A stretch of DNA of 64,000 nucleotides from Flavobacterium limi (GTDB taxonomy: Bacteria; Bacteroidota; Bacteroidia; Flavobacteriales; Flavobacteriaceae). A program made the position numbers and the translations under genes. The stretch's first letter is position 1, and the number at the start of each line of letters is the position of its first letter. Of the stretch, positions 7,652 to 17,256 are shown piece after piece. Where the stretch lies: positions 496,001 through 560,000 of the forward strand of contig NZ_JAADZV010000001.1 of the NCBI RefSeq assembly GCF_010645075.1, given 5' to 3'. The notes beneath the pieces were generated by a model. That model was not told the DNA's origin, ran no database searches, and saw only the letters and a program-made list of their open reading frames with translations.

Positions 7652-9700
7652 CTAAAGAAAATCCTTTTCAGCAACACCTTCGTTAATTTTGATGTCAGAC
7701 ATTTTGATATCTAATTCAAAACCTGCATTTTGAATTAAATTAAAAGGAACTTTTACGCCCTTTACTTCCTTGTAATCATTAAAATAAGTTGTTTGCGTAG
7801 TCGATTGTCCGCTTTGTTCTTTTACTTTGGTTTCGGCTACTTTTAAACCTGATTTTACATCGTAAAAGTAAATCGTTTTGCCGTCTTTTATCGAGTAAGC
7901 ATCATTGCCGTTAATAGATTCGATTCCGTCAACCTTCAGGTCTGTTCTTTTGCTTAATTGTAATTCTTCAAAAGGAGCTGCGTTAGCTTTCATTTCTGCC
8001 AAATCTGCACCTTCTAAATTTTTACGTTGTCCCTGCTGCTCTACATAAGCTCCTTTTTCGTTTACAACCTGTTTCATCAAAGCCATACTTCCCATAGAAA
8101 GCGAAACCATCATTTTTCCTTTTGAATCTAATTTTGAAACAAAAGTCAAAGGTGACGGTGCCTGCGGAATTGTTGTAGTTCCGTTCATAAACAATGTTTT
8201 TACAGAAGAAACGGCTTTTTTTCCCCCAATTGCTTTGATATAATTTTCAAAAACGCTTTTTGCAGTAATTCCGGCCGGAACTTCTTTTTTAGTTGCAGGT
8301 TTTTCAACAGGATTTCCGTATTTGTCAAAATAAGATATCGGAATCCCGAGTTTTTCTAAACCGGGAAGTACTTCTGAACCTTTACCGACAATTACAATTC
8401 TCATGTTGTCGATTTGAAAATATTTATTTGATACACGATTAATATCCTCAATTGTAACAGTGTTGATGGTCTGAATGTATTTTTCGTAGAAATCAGCAGG
8501 AAGTTTTTCGGTTTCTATATTTAAAGCATAACGAGCAACAGACTGAGGTTTCTCAACCTGCATTACAAAACGTCCAATGTAGCCTGCTTTTACATTTTTA
8601 AGAACATCTTCAGAAACTTTTTCAGTTCTGATTCTTTTAATTTCTTTTACGAATTGAACTACAGCACTATCGGTAACGGCATTTCTAACAGCAGATGAGG
8701 CTTTAAATTTGGTTACGTATTTACCGCTACCAATATTTGAACTAGCGCCGTATGTCCAGGCGTGTTTTTCGCGTAAGTTCATATTAAGGTAACTGTTGAA
8801 ATCGCCTCCTAAAATTTGATTTGCTATAACAGCAGGGAAAAAATCAGGATCGCTCATTTTTAGATTCACTGTATTTACCAGCGAAATTTCAGATTGAACA
8901 GCATTTGGAACATCTACAAAATCAATTTCGAGTTTTGATACATTTTCAGGATTTGGGTAAGTATTTTTTGGTGCAGCTTGTTTTTTCCATCCGCTAAAAA
9001 GCTTTTCTACGGCCGCTTTTGTTTCTTTAAATTTAATGTCGCCGACTATAACTAAATAAGCATTTTCAGGAACGAAATAAGTGTTGTAATTAGTCTGTAC
9101 ATCTGCAAGAGTAACATTTTGTAGCGTTTCTTCAGAAACAAATTCACCTGAAGGATGATTTTTTCCAAAAGCTAAAACATCAACAATACGACTGGCTATA
9201 GCAGGAACGCTTTTTTCATCAGCTTTAAGGCCTTCGAGCATTTTTGCTTTTTCTTTATCAAACTCTGTCTGAGTGAAATTGGGTTGTAAAGCACCTTCTG
9301 CTAAAAGCTCTAAGACACGACCTGAGTACTTTGAAAGAGCGCTCGCTGAAGCTCCCTGAGAAGTGAAATTGATGTTTGCCCCGTAAAAGTCAATTTCTTC
9401 ATTGAATGCTTCTTTTGTCGTTTTTTTGGTTCCGTTTCCAATCAGGCTGCTGGTTAGTTCATCTACACCTTTTTTGTTCCCTTCGGTAAAAGGAGCGTTG
9501 TCCAAAGTAAGATTAAAACTCACTCTTGGTAATTTATGATTTTCAACTACCAAAACTTTCATACCGTTTGCTAAAACAAAAGTCTGTGGTTTTTTGATGT
9601 TAACAATTGGCGATTTTCCTGGTTTTGGCTGTGGTCGGTCTTGTGCTTGCATAATTCCGGTAAGGAATAAAAGGATTAAAACTGTATGTATTTTTTTCAT
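7652..9700 (-). CDS. M16 family peptidase-like subunit lacking the zinc motif, with C-terminal extension
   Basis: 682 residues with a Sec signal peptide (cleavage after GIMQAQ) and two M16 lobes (~35-250 and ~250-460). The HxxEH motif is absent: the equivalent position reads KGVDELTSSLIGNG. This is therefore the non-catalytic partner, comparable to the processing-peptidase core subunits. Residues ~475-682 form an extra domain resembling the outer-membrane lipoprotein-carrier (LolA-like) fold often attached to Bacteroidota M16 proteins; this is inferred from strand pattern only. It lies 12 nt downstream of the catalytic M16 gene, so the pair is an operon making a heteromeric periplasmic metallopeptidase. 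Substrate unknown. Confidence 0.88.
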   Translation of the reverse strand: MKKIHTVLILLFLTGIMQAQDRPQPKPGKSPIVNIKKPQTFVLANGMKVLVVENHKLPRVSFNLTLDNAPFTEGNKKGVDELTSSLIGNGTKKTTKEAFNEEIDFYGANINFTSQGASASALSKYSGRVLELLAEGALQPNFTQTEFDKEKAKMLEGLKADEKSVPAIASRIVDVLAFGKNHPSGEFVSEETLQNVTLADVQTNYNTYFVPENAYLVIVGDIKFKETKAAVEKLFSGWKKQAAPKNTYPNPENVSKLEIDFVDVPNAVQSEISLVNTVNLKMSDPDFFPAVIANQILGGDFNSYLNMNLREKHAWTYGASSNIGSGKYVTKFKASSAVRNAVTDSAVVQFVKEIKRIRTEKVSEDVLKNVKAGYIGRFVMQVEKPQSVARYALNIETEKLPADFYEKYIQTINTVTIEDINRVSNKYFQIDNMRIVIVGKGSEVLPGLEKLGIPISYFDKYGNPVEKPATKKEVPAGITAKSVFENYIKAIGGKKAVSSVKTLFMNGTTTIPQAPSPLTFVSKLDSKGKMMVSLSMGSMALMKQVVNEKGAYVEQQGQRKNLEGADLAEMKANAAPFEELQLSKRTDLKVDGIESINGNDAYSIKDGKTIYFYDVKSGLKVAETKVKEQSGQSTTQTTYFNDYKEVKGVKVPFNLIQNAGFELDIKMSDIKINEGVAEKDFL

Positions 9701-9712
9701 GATTCGATAGTC

Positions 9713-11035
9713 TTAGTTTTGAGCTTTTTTTGAAGGAACATAATCTAAAATTAAACGCTGATTAGGATTTAAATACTTTTTAGCGACTTCCCTGATTTCT
9801 TCTCTGGTAATAGAGTGGTAGATGTCAATTTCGGTATTAATAAGGTTTACGTCTCCATAAAGCAAATAATAAGAGGCTAGATTTTCTGCAATTCCTTCAA
9901 CACTAGCATTTGCATTGACAAAATTATTATCGAATTTATTTTGTAGTTTTTGATAGTCTTTTTCAGAAATCAAATCGGTCTGGATTTTTACGATTTCTTC
10001 GTCCATCTCTTTCAAAATGTCTGTTGTAGTGTGTTTACCCATTGGCAAACCATACAAAATGTACATTCCGTAATCTTCCTGGCTAAAACCTACAGCACCA
10101 ATCTGAAGCGCCATTTTTTTATCATCCACTATTTTTTTGTACAATTTAGAGCTTTTTCCATCACTTAAATAAGAAGATATCAGATCTAAAACCCTTGCAT
10201 CCCTTGTTTTCATGGAAGGCGTCCTGTAAGTAGCAACGACCATCGGAATCTGGATATTCGGATCTTCGTAAGTGGCGGTTATGGTCTGAGTAATGGGTTC
10301 TTCCGTGTAAGTTTGTTTTTTTAAAGCTTCTCCTTTCGGAATTGGTCCAAAATATTTCTGAATCCATTCTTTAGCTTTAGATTTTTCAAAATCACCGGCT
10401 ACAACCAAAACGGCATTATTTGGAGTATAGAATTTTTTATTAAATGCCTGAAATTCTTCCAGAGTGGCGGCGTCAAGATCTTTCATGGAGCCAATAGTAG
10501 TCCATCGGTACGGATGGTTTTTAAACATGTATTTTTTAACCTCCGGCAAAATATTTCCATAAGGCTGATTGTCATAACGCATCCTCTTTTCCTCTTTTAC
10601 GACTTCATTTTGAGTGTCAACACCAATCTTATTAATGATAGGATGCATCAAACGCTCTGATTCCATCCATAATCCAAGTTCAAGGCTGTTAGAAGGGAAA
10701 ACTTCATAATAATAAGTTCTGTCATCAGAAGTATTCGCATTGTTTACGCCTCCATTTGCGGTAACGATTTTCATCCATTCGCCACGTTTTATATTTTGGG
10801 TACCTTCAAATAATAAATGTTCGAAGAAATGCGCAAAACCGGTTCGGTCAGGACGTTCGTCTTTTGATCCTACGTGGTACATTACAGAAGTAATAACAAC
10901 AGGGGCCGAAGGGTCATTGTGCAAAATAACATGCAAACCATTGTCTAAATTGTATTCTTCAAAAGCTACTTTTTGGGCATTAGCTACTCCGCCTAGCATT
11001 ATTGCAGCACTTAACATCATTATTGAGTTTTTCAT
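9713..11035 (-). CDS. M16 family zinc metallopeptidase (catalytic subunit)
   Basis: 440 residues. A signal peptide is cleaved after GGVANA. The inverted zinc motif HFFEH (His 69, His 73, Glu 72) lies in GFAHFFEHLLFEGT. The downstream Glu ligand region is LWMESERL, and a second M16 lobe covers ~190-430. Periplasmic peptidase acting with the downstream inactive subunit. A perfect TACTTTTG box (minus strand, 11104-11097) lies about 65 nt upstream of the start. A plus-strand open frame across its 5' end is a shadow. Confidence 0.93.
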   Translation of the reverse strand: MKNSIMMLSAAIMLGGVANAQKVAFEEYNLDNGLHVILHNDPSAPVVITSVMYHVGSKDERPDRTGFAHFFEHLLFEGTQNIKRGEWMKIVTANGGVNNANTSDDRTYYYEVFPSNSLELGLWMESERLMHPIINKIGVDTQNEVVKEEKRMRYDNQPYGNILPEVKKYMFKNHPYRWTTIGSMKDLDAATLEEFQAFNKKFYTPNNAVLVVAGDFEKSKAKEWIQKYFGPIPKGEALKKQTYTEEPITQTITATYEDPNIQIPMVVATYRTPSMKTRDARVLDLISSYLSDGKSSKLYKKIVDDKKMALQIGAVGFSQEDYGMYILYGLPMGKHTTTDILKEMDEEIVKIQTDLISEKDYQKLQNKFDNNFVNANASVEGIAENLASYYLLYGDVNLINTEIDIYHSITREEIREVAKKYLNPNQRLILDYVPSKKAQN

Positions 11036-11247
11036 AAAGATTAATAATTTATAATTATCTAATAAATTAGATATCCGGAAATTGGTTATGTTACATCAAA
11101 AGTAAGTTTTTTTAGTTGTTATTTAAAAAAGGGGATTTATTTTGCCGGTATTTTAACAATCTATTACTTCTGAGTTGTCTTAAAAAAGAGACGGAATGCA
11201 TTGAAAAGCAGACTTTAAAGGGTGAAAAATATTTTTGAATTAAGGGA

Positions 11248-11277
11248 TTGCACAGTAAATTATTAATTGTATATTTG
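11248..11277 (+). promoter_or_regulatory. Promoter of rplU-rpmA
   Basis: TTG (11248-11250), 19-nt spacer, TATATTTG (11270-11277): a textbook Bacteroidota vegetative promoter, giving a leader of about 24 nt. Confidence 0.85.
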
Positions 11278-11307
11278 CAACCTTAAAAATCAATAAATCA
11301 ATTTGGT

Positions 11308-11748
11308 ATGTATGCAATCGTAGAGATAGCAGGGCAACAATTTAAAGTAAGCAAAGACTTAAAGGTTTATGTTCACCGTTTGGCTAACGAAGAAGGTTCA
11401 AAAGTTTCTTTTGACAAAGTTCTTTTATTAGACGATAACGGAAGCGTAACTTTAGGCGCCCCAGCTATAGAAGGTGCTTCAGTAGAAGCTAAAGTGTTAC
11501 AACACTTAAAAGGTGATAAAGTTATCGTTTTCAAAAAGAAAAGAAGAAAAGGATACAAAAAAAGAAATGGTCACAGACAATATCTTACACAAATTGTAAT
11601 TGAAGGTATTACTGCAGCAGGCGGAACTAAAAAAGCAGCAGCTAAAAAAGCAGTTGTAGCAGAAGAAGCTCCGGCTACTGAAGCTGAAGCGGCTCCAAAA
11701 GCAAAAAAAGCAGCTCCAAAAGCAAAAAAAGAAGCTAAAGAAGAATAA
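11308..11748 (+). CDS. rplU: 50S ribosomal protein L21 with Ala/Lys-rich tail
   Basis: Large-subunit ribosomal protein. 146 residues. The core (1-103) starts MYAIVEIAGQQFKVS and includes VFKKKRRKGYKKRNGHRQ, the L21 signature. Beyond the core is a ~43-residue low-complexity tail of Ala, Lys and Glu, which makes it longer than E. coli L21 (103 aa). Such tails are usual in Flavobacteriia. It is cotranscribed with rpmA 24 nt downstream. Confidence 0.97.
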   Translation: MYAIVEIAGQQFKVSKDLKVYVHRLANEEGSKVSFDKVLLLDDNGSVTLGAPAIEGASVEAKVLQHLKGDKVIVFKKKRRKGYKKRNGHRQYLTQIVIEGITAAGGTKKAAAKKAVVAEEAPATEAEAAPKAKKAAPKAKKEAKEE

Positions 11749-11772
11749 TAACAATATTTAAACTCATACGTC

Positions 11773-12033
11773 ATGGCTCACAAGAAAGGTGTCGGTAGTT
11801 CGAAGAATGGTAGAGAATCAGAATCAAAACGTCTAGGCGTTAAGATTTTTGGTGGACAGGCTGCTATTGCTGGGAACATCATCGTTAGACAAAGAGGTTC
11901 AAAACACAATCCAGGTGAAAACGTTTACATCAGTAAAGATCATACTTTACATGCTAAAGTTGATGGAGTTGTTAAGTTCCAAAAGAAAAGAGATAACAAA
12001 TCTTATGTATCTATCCTTCCATTCGAAGCATAA
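11773..12033 (+). CDS. rpmA: 50S ribosomal protein L27
   Basis: 86 residues starting [20 protein letters not shown], the canonical L27 N-terminus near the peptidyl transferase centre. Contains [10 protein letters not shown] and [10 protein letters not shown]. Second gene of the rplU-rpmA operon. No N-terminal cleavage extension of the Firmicutes type is present. Confidence 0.98.
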   Translation: MAHKKGVGSSKNGRESESKRLGVKIFGGQAAIAGNIIVRQRGSKHNPGENVYISKDHTLHAKVDGVVKFQKKRDNKSYVSILPFEA

Positions 12034-12054
12034 TCATTAGATAAATTATTATAG

Positions 12055-12084
12055 AAAACCCGTTCTGAAAAGATCGGGTTTTTT
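12055..12084 (+). terminator. Terminator of rplU-rpmA
   Basis: aaaacccg / cgggtttt hairpin followed by T6, 22 nt after the rpmA stop. Confidence 0.88.
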
Positions 12085-12110
12085 GTTTTATGGGGTATTA
12101 TTGGCTTTTC

Positions 12111-12208
12111 TGTCATTTCGACGAAGGAGAAATCTCCGCAACAATATTCCTCAAAGACGAAGAATACTTTGTAGAGTTTCATGTAAAGATTTCTCGTTTC
12201 TCGAAATA
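12111..12208. repeat. Dispersed flavobacterial intergenic repeat
   Basis: Begins tgtcatttcgacgaagg and ends in an approximately complementary ttctcgtttctcgaaa segment. The core gagaaatctccgca recurs, diverged, at 21562-21802. It looks like a small non-coding palindromic element. The rest of the 308-bp gap holds the rpmA terminator on its left and the AsmA-gene terminator on its right. Confidence 0.55.
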
Positions 12209-12215
12209 TTGCATT

Positions 12216-12254
12216 AAAAAACCATTTTCAAAGTTTTAAATTTTGAAAATGGTT
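12216..12254 (-). terminator. Terminator of the AsmA-like gene
   Basis: Inverted repeat aaccattttcaaa / tttgaaaatggtt. On the minus strand it is followed by T6, about 90 nt beyond the stop at 12343. Confidence 0.65.
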
Positions 12255-12342
12255 AATGTTTTGAGTGGAAGTATTTTTGGAATTTATGTCTGAGTATTCT
12301 GTTTTTTAATTGAATTTTGCCATTGCCATTGTTATTGAAGTT

Positions 12343-15099
12343 TTATTCAGTGTCCTGTGTTTCTTCCAGATCTTCAGTATTTCTTCCAACTTTTACTTTT
12401 GGGTTATTCTGTGTTCCGGTAACTGTCAGCGGGATTCCAAATATTCCCAATGGAGGCAATCCTAAACGCATTTTTAAATTCAGTTTTCCGTCCAGACTTG
12501 TTGTTCCTTCAATTCTTGGTCTGAATCCGGCAAATTTAAATTTAAAACGTTCCACAGTCATAATATTGTTTTTGATTGTAGTTTTAATATTTACTTTAGA
12601 AACATCAGGATTTTTCATGGATTCAGAACTTGTTTCCTTGCTCACGGCATTAAACATTTTCAATCCCCTTATTTTTACATCTTTTACAGAAAGTGTTCCG
12701 CCGCCTGCTAAAGATGGATAAACAGGTTCCATATTACCACTTAAACGGCCTTTTAGTTTGTAGTCTAAAGAAACAATTCCCTGCGCTTTTTCAGCAGAAC
12801 TTGCCATTTTTCTAAACACTTCAATTTCATTATATGCTCTTTTAATATCAAAATCCGAAGCGTTAATAGCATAATCAAAACTGGCTTTTTGAGGTGTTGT
12901 TGCCTGATAATTGCCATTCATGCTTACATTACAGCCAATTAAATTAAATCCTGTATTTCGCATGGTAAGTTTGCCACTTTTCATGCTTAAATTTCCTTTT
13001 GCATTTTGAAGGTTAAGTTTGTCAAAATATACCTTTTGGGCATTTGCCATTAACTGAAGGTTTAGATTCGCCGGAATTATGATAACTCCTGTCTGGTGCG
13101 TTGTACCAGGTTTTGTTTCAGTTTGCGGAACAGGATTTTTTGTTGTAGATGTGTTAGTGTTTGTAGTTGACATAAATTCGTCTACGTTAATATATCGTGC
13201 CGAAACTGTAAATGACCCTTTTAGAATCCCCGTATTAGTGGCATAATTAAAAACATTTTGCAGATATCCGTTCATTTTAAAATCAGATTGTCCGTAAGCG
13301 GCCAAAAAGTTATTAAAAGACATTTTGTCCTGATTGATTTTAAAAATACCTTCTTTGATGATGAATTTTTTAGGGAGATATTCTGATGCGATTCCAATGT
13401 TTCGTAATTCAAGCGTTCCCTTATTATTAAGTTTGCTGTAATTTCCTTTTGTGGCATCGCTTTGTTTTCCTTTTAGAGTCAGATCAGCTTTTATAAAACC
13501 ATCCAGATCAAGTCCTTTTTGAGAGAAAACCTTATAGATTTTTTTAACGTTGAGTTCTCCTTTTGCTTTTACATCATAATTTAAATCGTCAAAATTGCTC
13601 AGATCAGCCGATACAAAAACAGGTTTTCCTTCAAAAGTAAATTGTGCCGGTTTTAATTTTACTTTTAAATCATCAAAAGTCCCTTTTTCATTGTCAATGG
13701 TAGTTTTTACTCTGATATTGGTAATCGGATTTGGATAATACGGGGTTTTTATATACCCATTATTCAATTCGATTAAACCTTTAGTAGTAGGGAATAGCCT
13801 GTTCTTTTGATCAAATTTTCCATTGGTTTTAATGTCTCCGGTTAATGCTCCTTTCAATGTAATACCGGGAATTCCTAAGGCTTTGCTTAATTTGTCAAGA
13901 TCGATTTTGGTTTTAAAATCACCATTTATATCAGGAGTATTTGCTCCTTTTATATAGAATTTTGATTTTAGATAATCTTTATTAATGTTTAAAGACAAAT
14001 TTTTGGTATCAACAATTAAAAGATCCGGATCTAAAGAAGGAACTGTTGTTTTAACTTCTAAATTTAAGTTTGAAACCGGAAAAGCACTTTTATCATAATT
14101 TACAAATCCGTTATCGATTTTTACATCTAAATTTAAATTCGGGGCAATGTTTTGAGAAGCGATATAATTTCCTTTTAGGGTAAAAAGTAAATTAGTTTTT
14201 CCTTTTAATTCGGTTTTTGAAAGCCAGGTAATATATTTTGGAGGGAAAGCCGTAAAGACATCATACAAATCACTATTGTCTGATTTAATGACAAAATCCA
14301 TATTATAGCCATCTTTCAAAAAGTCAAACTTGCCTTTGAAATCAACCAATAGCTGATTGATTTTTAAGTTGTTTTGCTGGAAATAAAAAGACAATGAGTT
14401 TATATTAACTTTAGTAATCAAATCTGCATCGATCTTTTTATTCATTAAATACGGTTCGCCATCATAAACAATATTCAGTTTTTCAATTTTTGCTTTTGAA
14501 TATAAATCGAAAACGGCTTTGTTTAAATCCCCTTTTCCTAAATAGTTAAATCCTAAAGCGTCAAAATGCACTTTGGTTGACTGGTCGTCGTAAATGATTT
14601 TGCTATTTAAAATTTCAATTCTATCCAGTTTTAAAGCAGTATCTGTGGTGTCATTTGATTTTTCCTGTTGTGAAGTAGATTTGTAAATGTTATAGTTTGC
14701 CTCTCCTTTCGGATTGACTTTTACATTAATAAACGAATCAGATAAATAAATCTGATCGATTTTTACCTCTTTGCTAAATAGCAGACTGGCAACATTAATT
14801 CCAAAAGATACTTCTTTGGCTGTAATGAATTTTTGATTTGTATAAGGTGCTGATCCGTTTAAGTTTAAATCATTTAAAGTTAAAGTTAACGAAGGAAAAT
14901 GATGAAAAAACGAAAGAGAAACATCTGAGTAATTCAACTCTGCACTAAGTTTTTGGTTCGCAGTTTTTTTGATTTGCTCTTTAATTTTATCAGAAAAAAC
15001 AATAGGTGTCAAAAAAAGTAATGCCAAAACAACGGCAAATGTTATTCCAGAATATTTGGCAATTTTTAATAAGATAGATTTAGATTTGTTTTTTGACAT
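12343..15099 (-). CDS. AsmA-like family protein
   Basis: Large envelope protein, 918 residues. One N-terminal transmembrane anchor (~12-33) is followed by the AsmA start: SAELNYSDVSLSFFHHFPSLTLTLNDLNL. The rest is a long periplasmic beta-rich region typical of AsmA/TamB-like bridge proteins, with the AsmA C-terminal domain near 780-890 (LSVKDVKIRGLKMFN). Proteins of this class are thought to move or shield phospholipids between membranes. A Ser/Thr-rich linker near 650-680 separates two halves. It is downstream of miaE on the same strand (45 nt gap). The exact role is unknown. Confidence 0.88.
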   Translation of the reverse strand: MSKNKSKSILLKIAKYSGITFAVVLALLFLTPIVFSDKIKEQIKKTANQKLSAELNYSDVSLSFFHHFPSLTLTLNDLNLNGSAPYTNQKFITAKEVSFGINVASLLFSKEVKIDQIYLSDSFINVKVNPKGEANYNIYKSTSQQEKSNDTTDTALKLDRIEILNSKIIYDDQSTKVHFDALGFNYLGKGDLNKAVFDLYSKAKIEKLNIVYDGEPYLMNKKIDADLITKVNINSLSFYFQQNNLKINQLLVDFKGKFDFLKDGYNMDFVIKSDNSDLYDVFTAFPPKYITWLSKTELKGKTNLLFTLKGNYIASQNIAPNLNLDVKIDNGFVNYDKSAFPVSNLNLEVKTTVPSLDPDLLIVDTKNLSLNINKDYLKSKFYIKGANTPDINGDFKTKIDLDKLSKALGIPGITLKGALTGDIKTNGKFDQKNRLFPTTKGLIELNNGYIKTPYYPNPITNIRVKTTIDNEKGTFDDLKVKLKPAQFTFEGKPVFVSADLSNFDDLNYDVKAKGELNVKKIYKVFSQKGLDLDGFIKADLTLKGKQSDATKGNYSKLNNKGTLELRNIGIASEYLPKKFIIKEGIFKINQDKMSFNNFLAAYGQSDFKMNGYLQNVFNYATNTGILKGSFTVSARYINVDEFMSTTNTNTSTTKNPVPQTETKPGTTHQTGVIIIPANLNLQLMANAQKVYFDKLNLQNAKGNLSMKSGKLTMRNTGFNLIGCNVSMNGNYQATTPQKASFDYAINASDFDIKRAYNEIEVFRKMASSAEKAQGIVSLDYKLKGRLSGNMEPVYPSLAGGGTLSVKDVKIRGLKMFNAVSKETSSESMKNPDVSKVNIKTTIKNNIMTVERFKFKFAGFRPRIEGTTSLDGKLNLKMRLGLPPLGIFGIPLTVTGTQNNPKVKVGRNTEDLEETQDTE

Positions 15100-15144
15100 A
15101 AATAATATTGAGAAGTTGTTTGAAATAATGATTAAAGAAGAGGA

Positions 15145-15726
15145 TTATCCGTGAACAGTTTCGTTTTTTCCATAATTGGTAATAATGGAGCCTTCGTATT
15201 CAATCCATTCTTTCCAGCGTTTATCTACATCGACATTGTCAGCATATTTCCTGGCAAATCCTAAAAATGTAGTGTAGTGACCTGCCTCTGAAATCATCAA
15301 ATCGCGATAAAATTTGGCTAATTCTTCGTCCTTTATATTTTCAGAAAGCACTTTAAAACGCTCACAGCTTCTGGCTTCTATCATAGCTGAAAACAATAAA
15401 CGATCACAAAGGGCATCTTTTCGGCTCCCGTCTTTTTTCATGAATTTAAAAAGTTCATTTACATAATGATCTTTTCTTTCACGTCCCAAAGTCAGTCCTC
15501 TCTTTTTGATTACATTGTGAACCATTTGCAGATGTTCCAGTTCTTCTCTTGCAATAACGAGCATTTCGGTTACTAATTCCTCTAATTCAGAGTTATACGT
15601 AACTAAACTGATGGCGTTTGAAGCAGCTTTTTGCTCACACCACGCATGATCCGTTAAAATTTCTTCGATATTCGATTCGACTATATTTACCCAGCGAGGG
15701 TCTGTGGCTAACTTTAATCCTAACAT
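15145..15726 (-). CDS. miaE: tRNA-(ms2io6A37) hydroxylase MiaE-like
   Basis: 193 residues, all-alpha ferritin-like diiron protein that hydroxylates the isopentenyl group of ms2i6A37 in tRNA. It begins MLGLKLATDPRWVNIVESNIEEILTDHAWCEQKAA; the diiron ligands are Glu residues in this helix, the EELEHLQMVH helix, IEARSCERF and SEAGHYTTF. This is the standard MiaE length and motif order. The gene is upstream of the AsmA gene on the same strand and divergent from the glycosyltransferase. Confidence 0.9.
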   Translation of the reverse strand: MLGLKLATDPRWVNIVESNIEEILTDHAWCEQKAASNAISLVTYNSELEELVTEMLVIAREELEHLQMVHNVIKKRGLTLGRERKDHYVNELFKFMKKDGSRKDALCDRLLFSAMIEARSCERFKVLSENIKDEELAKFYRDLMISEAGHYTTFLGFARKYADNVDVDKRWKEWIEYEGSIITNYGKNETVHG

Positions 15727-15824
15727 GACAACGGTAATTTAGATGCTGCAAAATTAGTCTTTTTTTATAACCAAAACTTAGTAAAAATGGTGCAAAAACG
15801 TTCAAAAAACCATTATTTTGTAAA

Positions 15825-17087
15825 ATGAAACCAATTATAATGAAACGGTTGAAAAAACTATTAATTATAGGCTTTGTCTGGCCTGAACCAAATTCTTCTG
15901 CGGCTGGCGGGAGAATGATGCAGTTGATCACTATTTTTAAAGAAAATGGATTTGATATTACATTTGCGAGTCCCGCTTTAGACAGTGATTTTATGGTTGA
16001 TTTGTCTGAATTTGGTGTTAAAAAAAAGTCAATTGAGCTGAATAATTCGAGTTTTGATGATTTTATAACTGAACTCAATCCGGATGTTGTTTTGTTTGAT
16101 CGTTTTATGATCGAAGAGCAATTTGGCTGGCGTGTTGCAGAAAACTGCCCAAAAGCTATTCGGCTATTGGATACCGAAGATTTGCATTGCTTAAGAACTG
16201 CCAGGCAAAAAGCTTTTAAGGAAAACAGAATTTTTAAGTTGACGGATTTGCTTTCTGAAGAGGTTGCCAAACGTGAAATCGCCAGTATTTTGAGATGTGA
16301 TTTAAGTTATATTATTTCAGAATTTGAAATGCAAATTTTAAAAGATTTCTTTAAAATCGATGCTGCGCTATTGCAATATTTGCCTTTTTTGGTTGAAAAA
16401 ATGTCTAGGGAAGATTTACTGCAATTGCCTTCTTTTGAAGATCGTAAGAACTTTGTTTTCATCGGGAACTTTCTTCATGAACCTAATTGGAATACGGTTC
16501 AATATTTAAAAGAATCGATTTGGCCTTCCATAAAAAAACAGTTTACTGAAGCTGTTTTAGAGGTGTATGGCGCTTATCCATCTCAAAAAGTTTTGCAGTT
16601 GCATCAGCCTAAAAACGGTTTTTTTATCATGGGAAGGGCAGAAGACGCTAATGAAATCGTTAAAAAAGCGAAGGTGGTTTTGGCTCCCATACGTTTCGGA
16701 GCGGGTCTCAAAGGAAAATTACTGGAAGCGATGCAATGTGGAACGCCAAGCGTAACTTCAACGATTGGTTCAGAAGCTATGAATGAAAATTTACCATGGA
16801 ATGGTTTCATTGAAGATAACCCACATGAGTTTGCTAAAAAAGCAATTTCGCTATATCTGGATGAAAATCTTTGGTTACAGTCTCAAAAAAATGGAATTCC
16901 TATTGTCAATGAATGTTATTTAAAAGATAAATATTCGGAAAAATTGATAAATAGAGTTAATACATTATTGAATGATTCTGAATCCCATCGCCTTCATAAT
17001 TTTATGGGAAACCTGCTGCAGCATCATACTTTAAAAAGTACAATGTATATGTCTAAATGGATCGAAGCGAAGAATAAAAAAGTTTAA
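15825..17087 (+). CDS. Glycosyltransferase (GT4-like, GT-B fold)
   Basis: 420 residues. N-terminal Rossmann half: IIGFVWPEPNSSAAGGRMMQL, a Gly-rich donor/acceptor loop. C-terminal half has FIGNFLHEPNWNTVQYL, then VYGAYPS and a GLKGKLLEAMQCGTPSV segment, equivalent to the E-x7-E sugar-nucleotide site of family 4 enzymes. No membrane segment, so probably cytosolic, transferring a sugar for surface glycan or protein glycosylation; the acceptor is unknown. Two starts are possible, ATG 15825 and ATG 15840. A weak -7-like TTATTTTG at 15811-15818 would favour the second. Stand-alone gene, divergent from miaE. Confidence 0.82.
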   Translation: MKPIIMKRLKKLLIIGFVWPEPNSSAAGGRMMQLITIFKENGFDITFASPALDSDFMVDLSEFGVKKKSIELNNSSFDDFITELNPDVVLFDRFMIEEQFGWRVAENCPKAIRLLDTEDLHCLRTARQKAFKENRIFKLTDLLSEEVAKREIASILRCDLSYIISEFEMQILKDFFKIDAALLQYLPFLVEKMSREDLLQLPSFEDRKNFVFIGNFLHEPNWNTVQYLKESIWPSIKKQFTEAVLEVYGAYPSQKVLQLHQPKNGFFIMGRAEDANEIVKKAKVVLAPIRFGAGLKGKLLEAMQCGTPSVTSTIGSEAMNENLPWNGFIEDNPHEFAKKAISLYLDENLWLQSQKNGIPIVNECYLKDKYSEKLINRVNTLLNDSESHRLHNFMGNLLQHHTLKSTMYMSKWIEAKNKKV

Positions 17088-17256
17088 TTTTTTTCTGATG
17101 CTTTAATCGGGCTTGACTTGTTGTCAATACTGATATTGGTATAGGTTGTTGATTTTTAAATATTTATATTTTTCAGAAGGAAGGATGGTACAGGATAGTT
17201 TTTGGTTTCAATAGTAATAATTTACTGACCTATTAACTATCAAACCAAAAAATAGT

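Noticed and set aside
10740..11054. Plus-strand frame over the M16 start
   Set aside because: Shadow of the catalytic M16 gene; covers its signal peptide and HxxEH region in antisense.
15635..16270. Minus-strand open frame of 211 codons across miaE and the glycosyltransferase
   Set aside because: It lies antisense to the well-supported glycosyltransferase and overlaps the 5' end of miaE; no family resemblance and poor composition.
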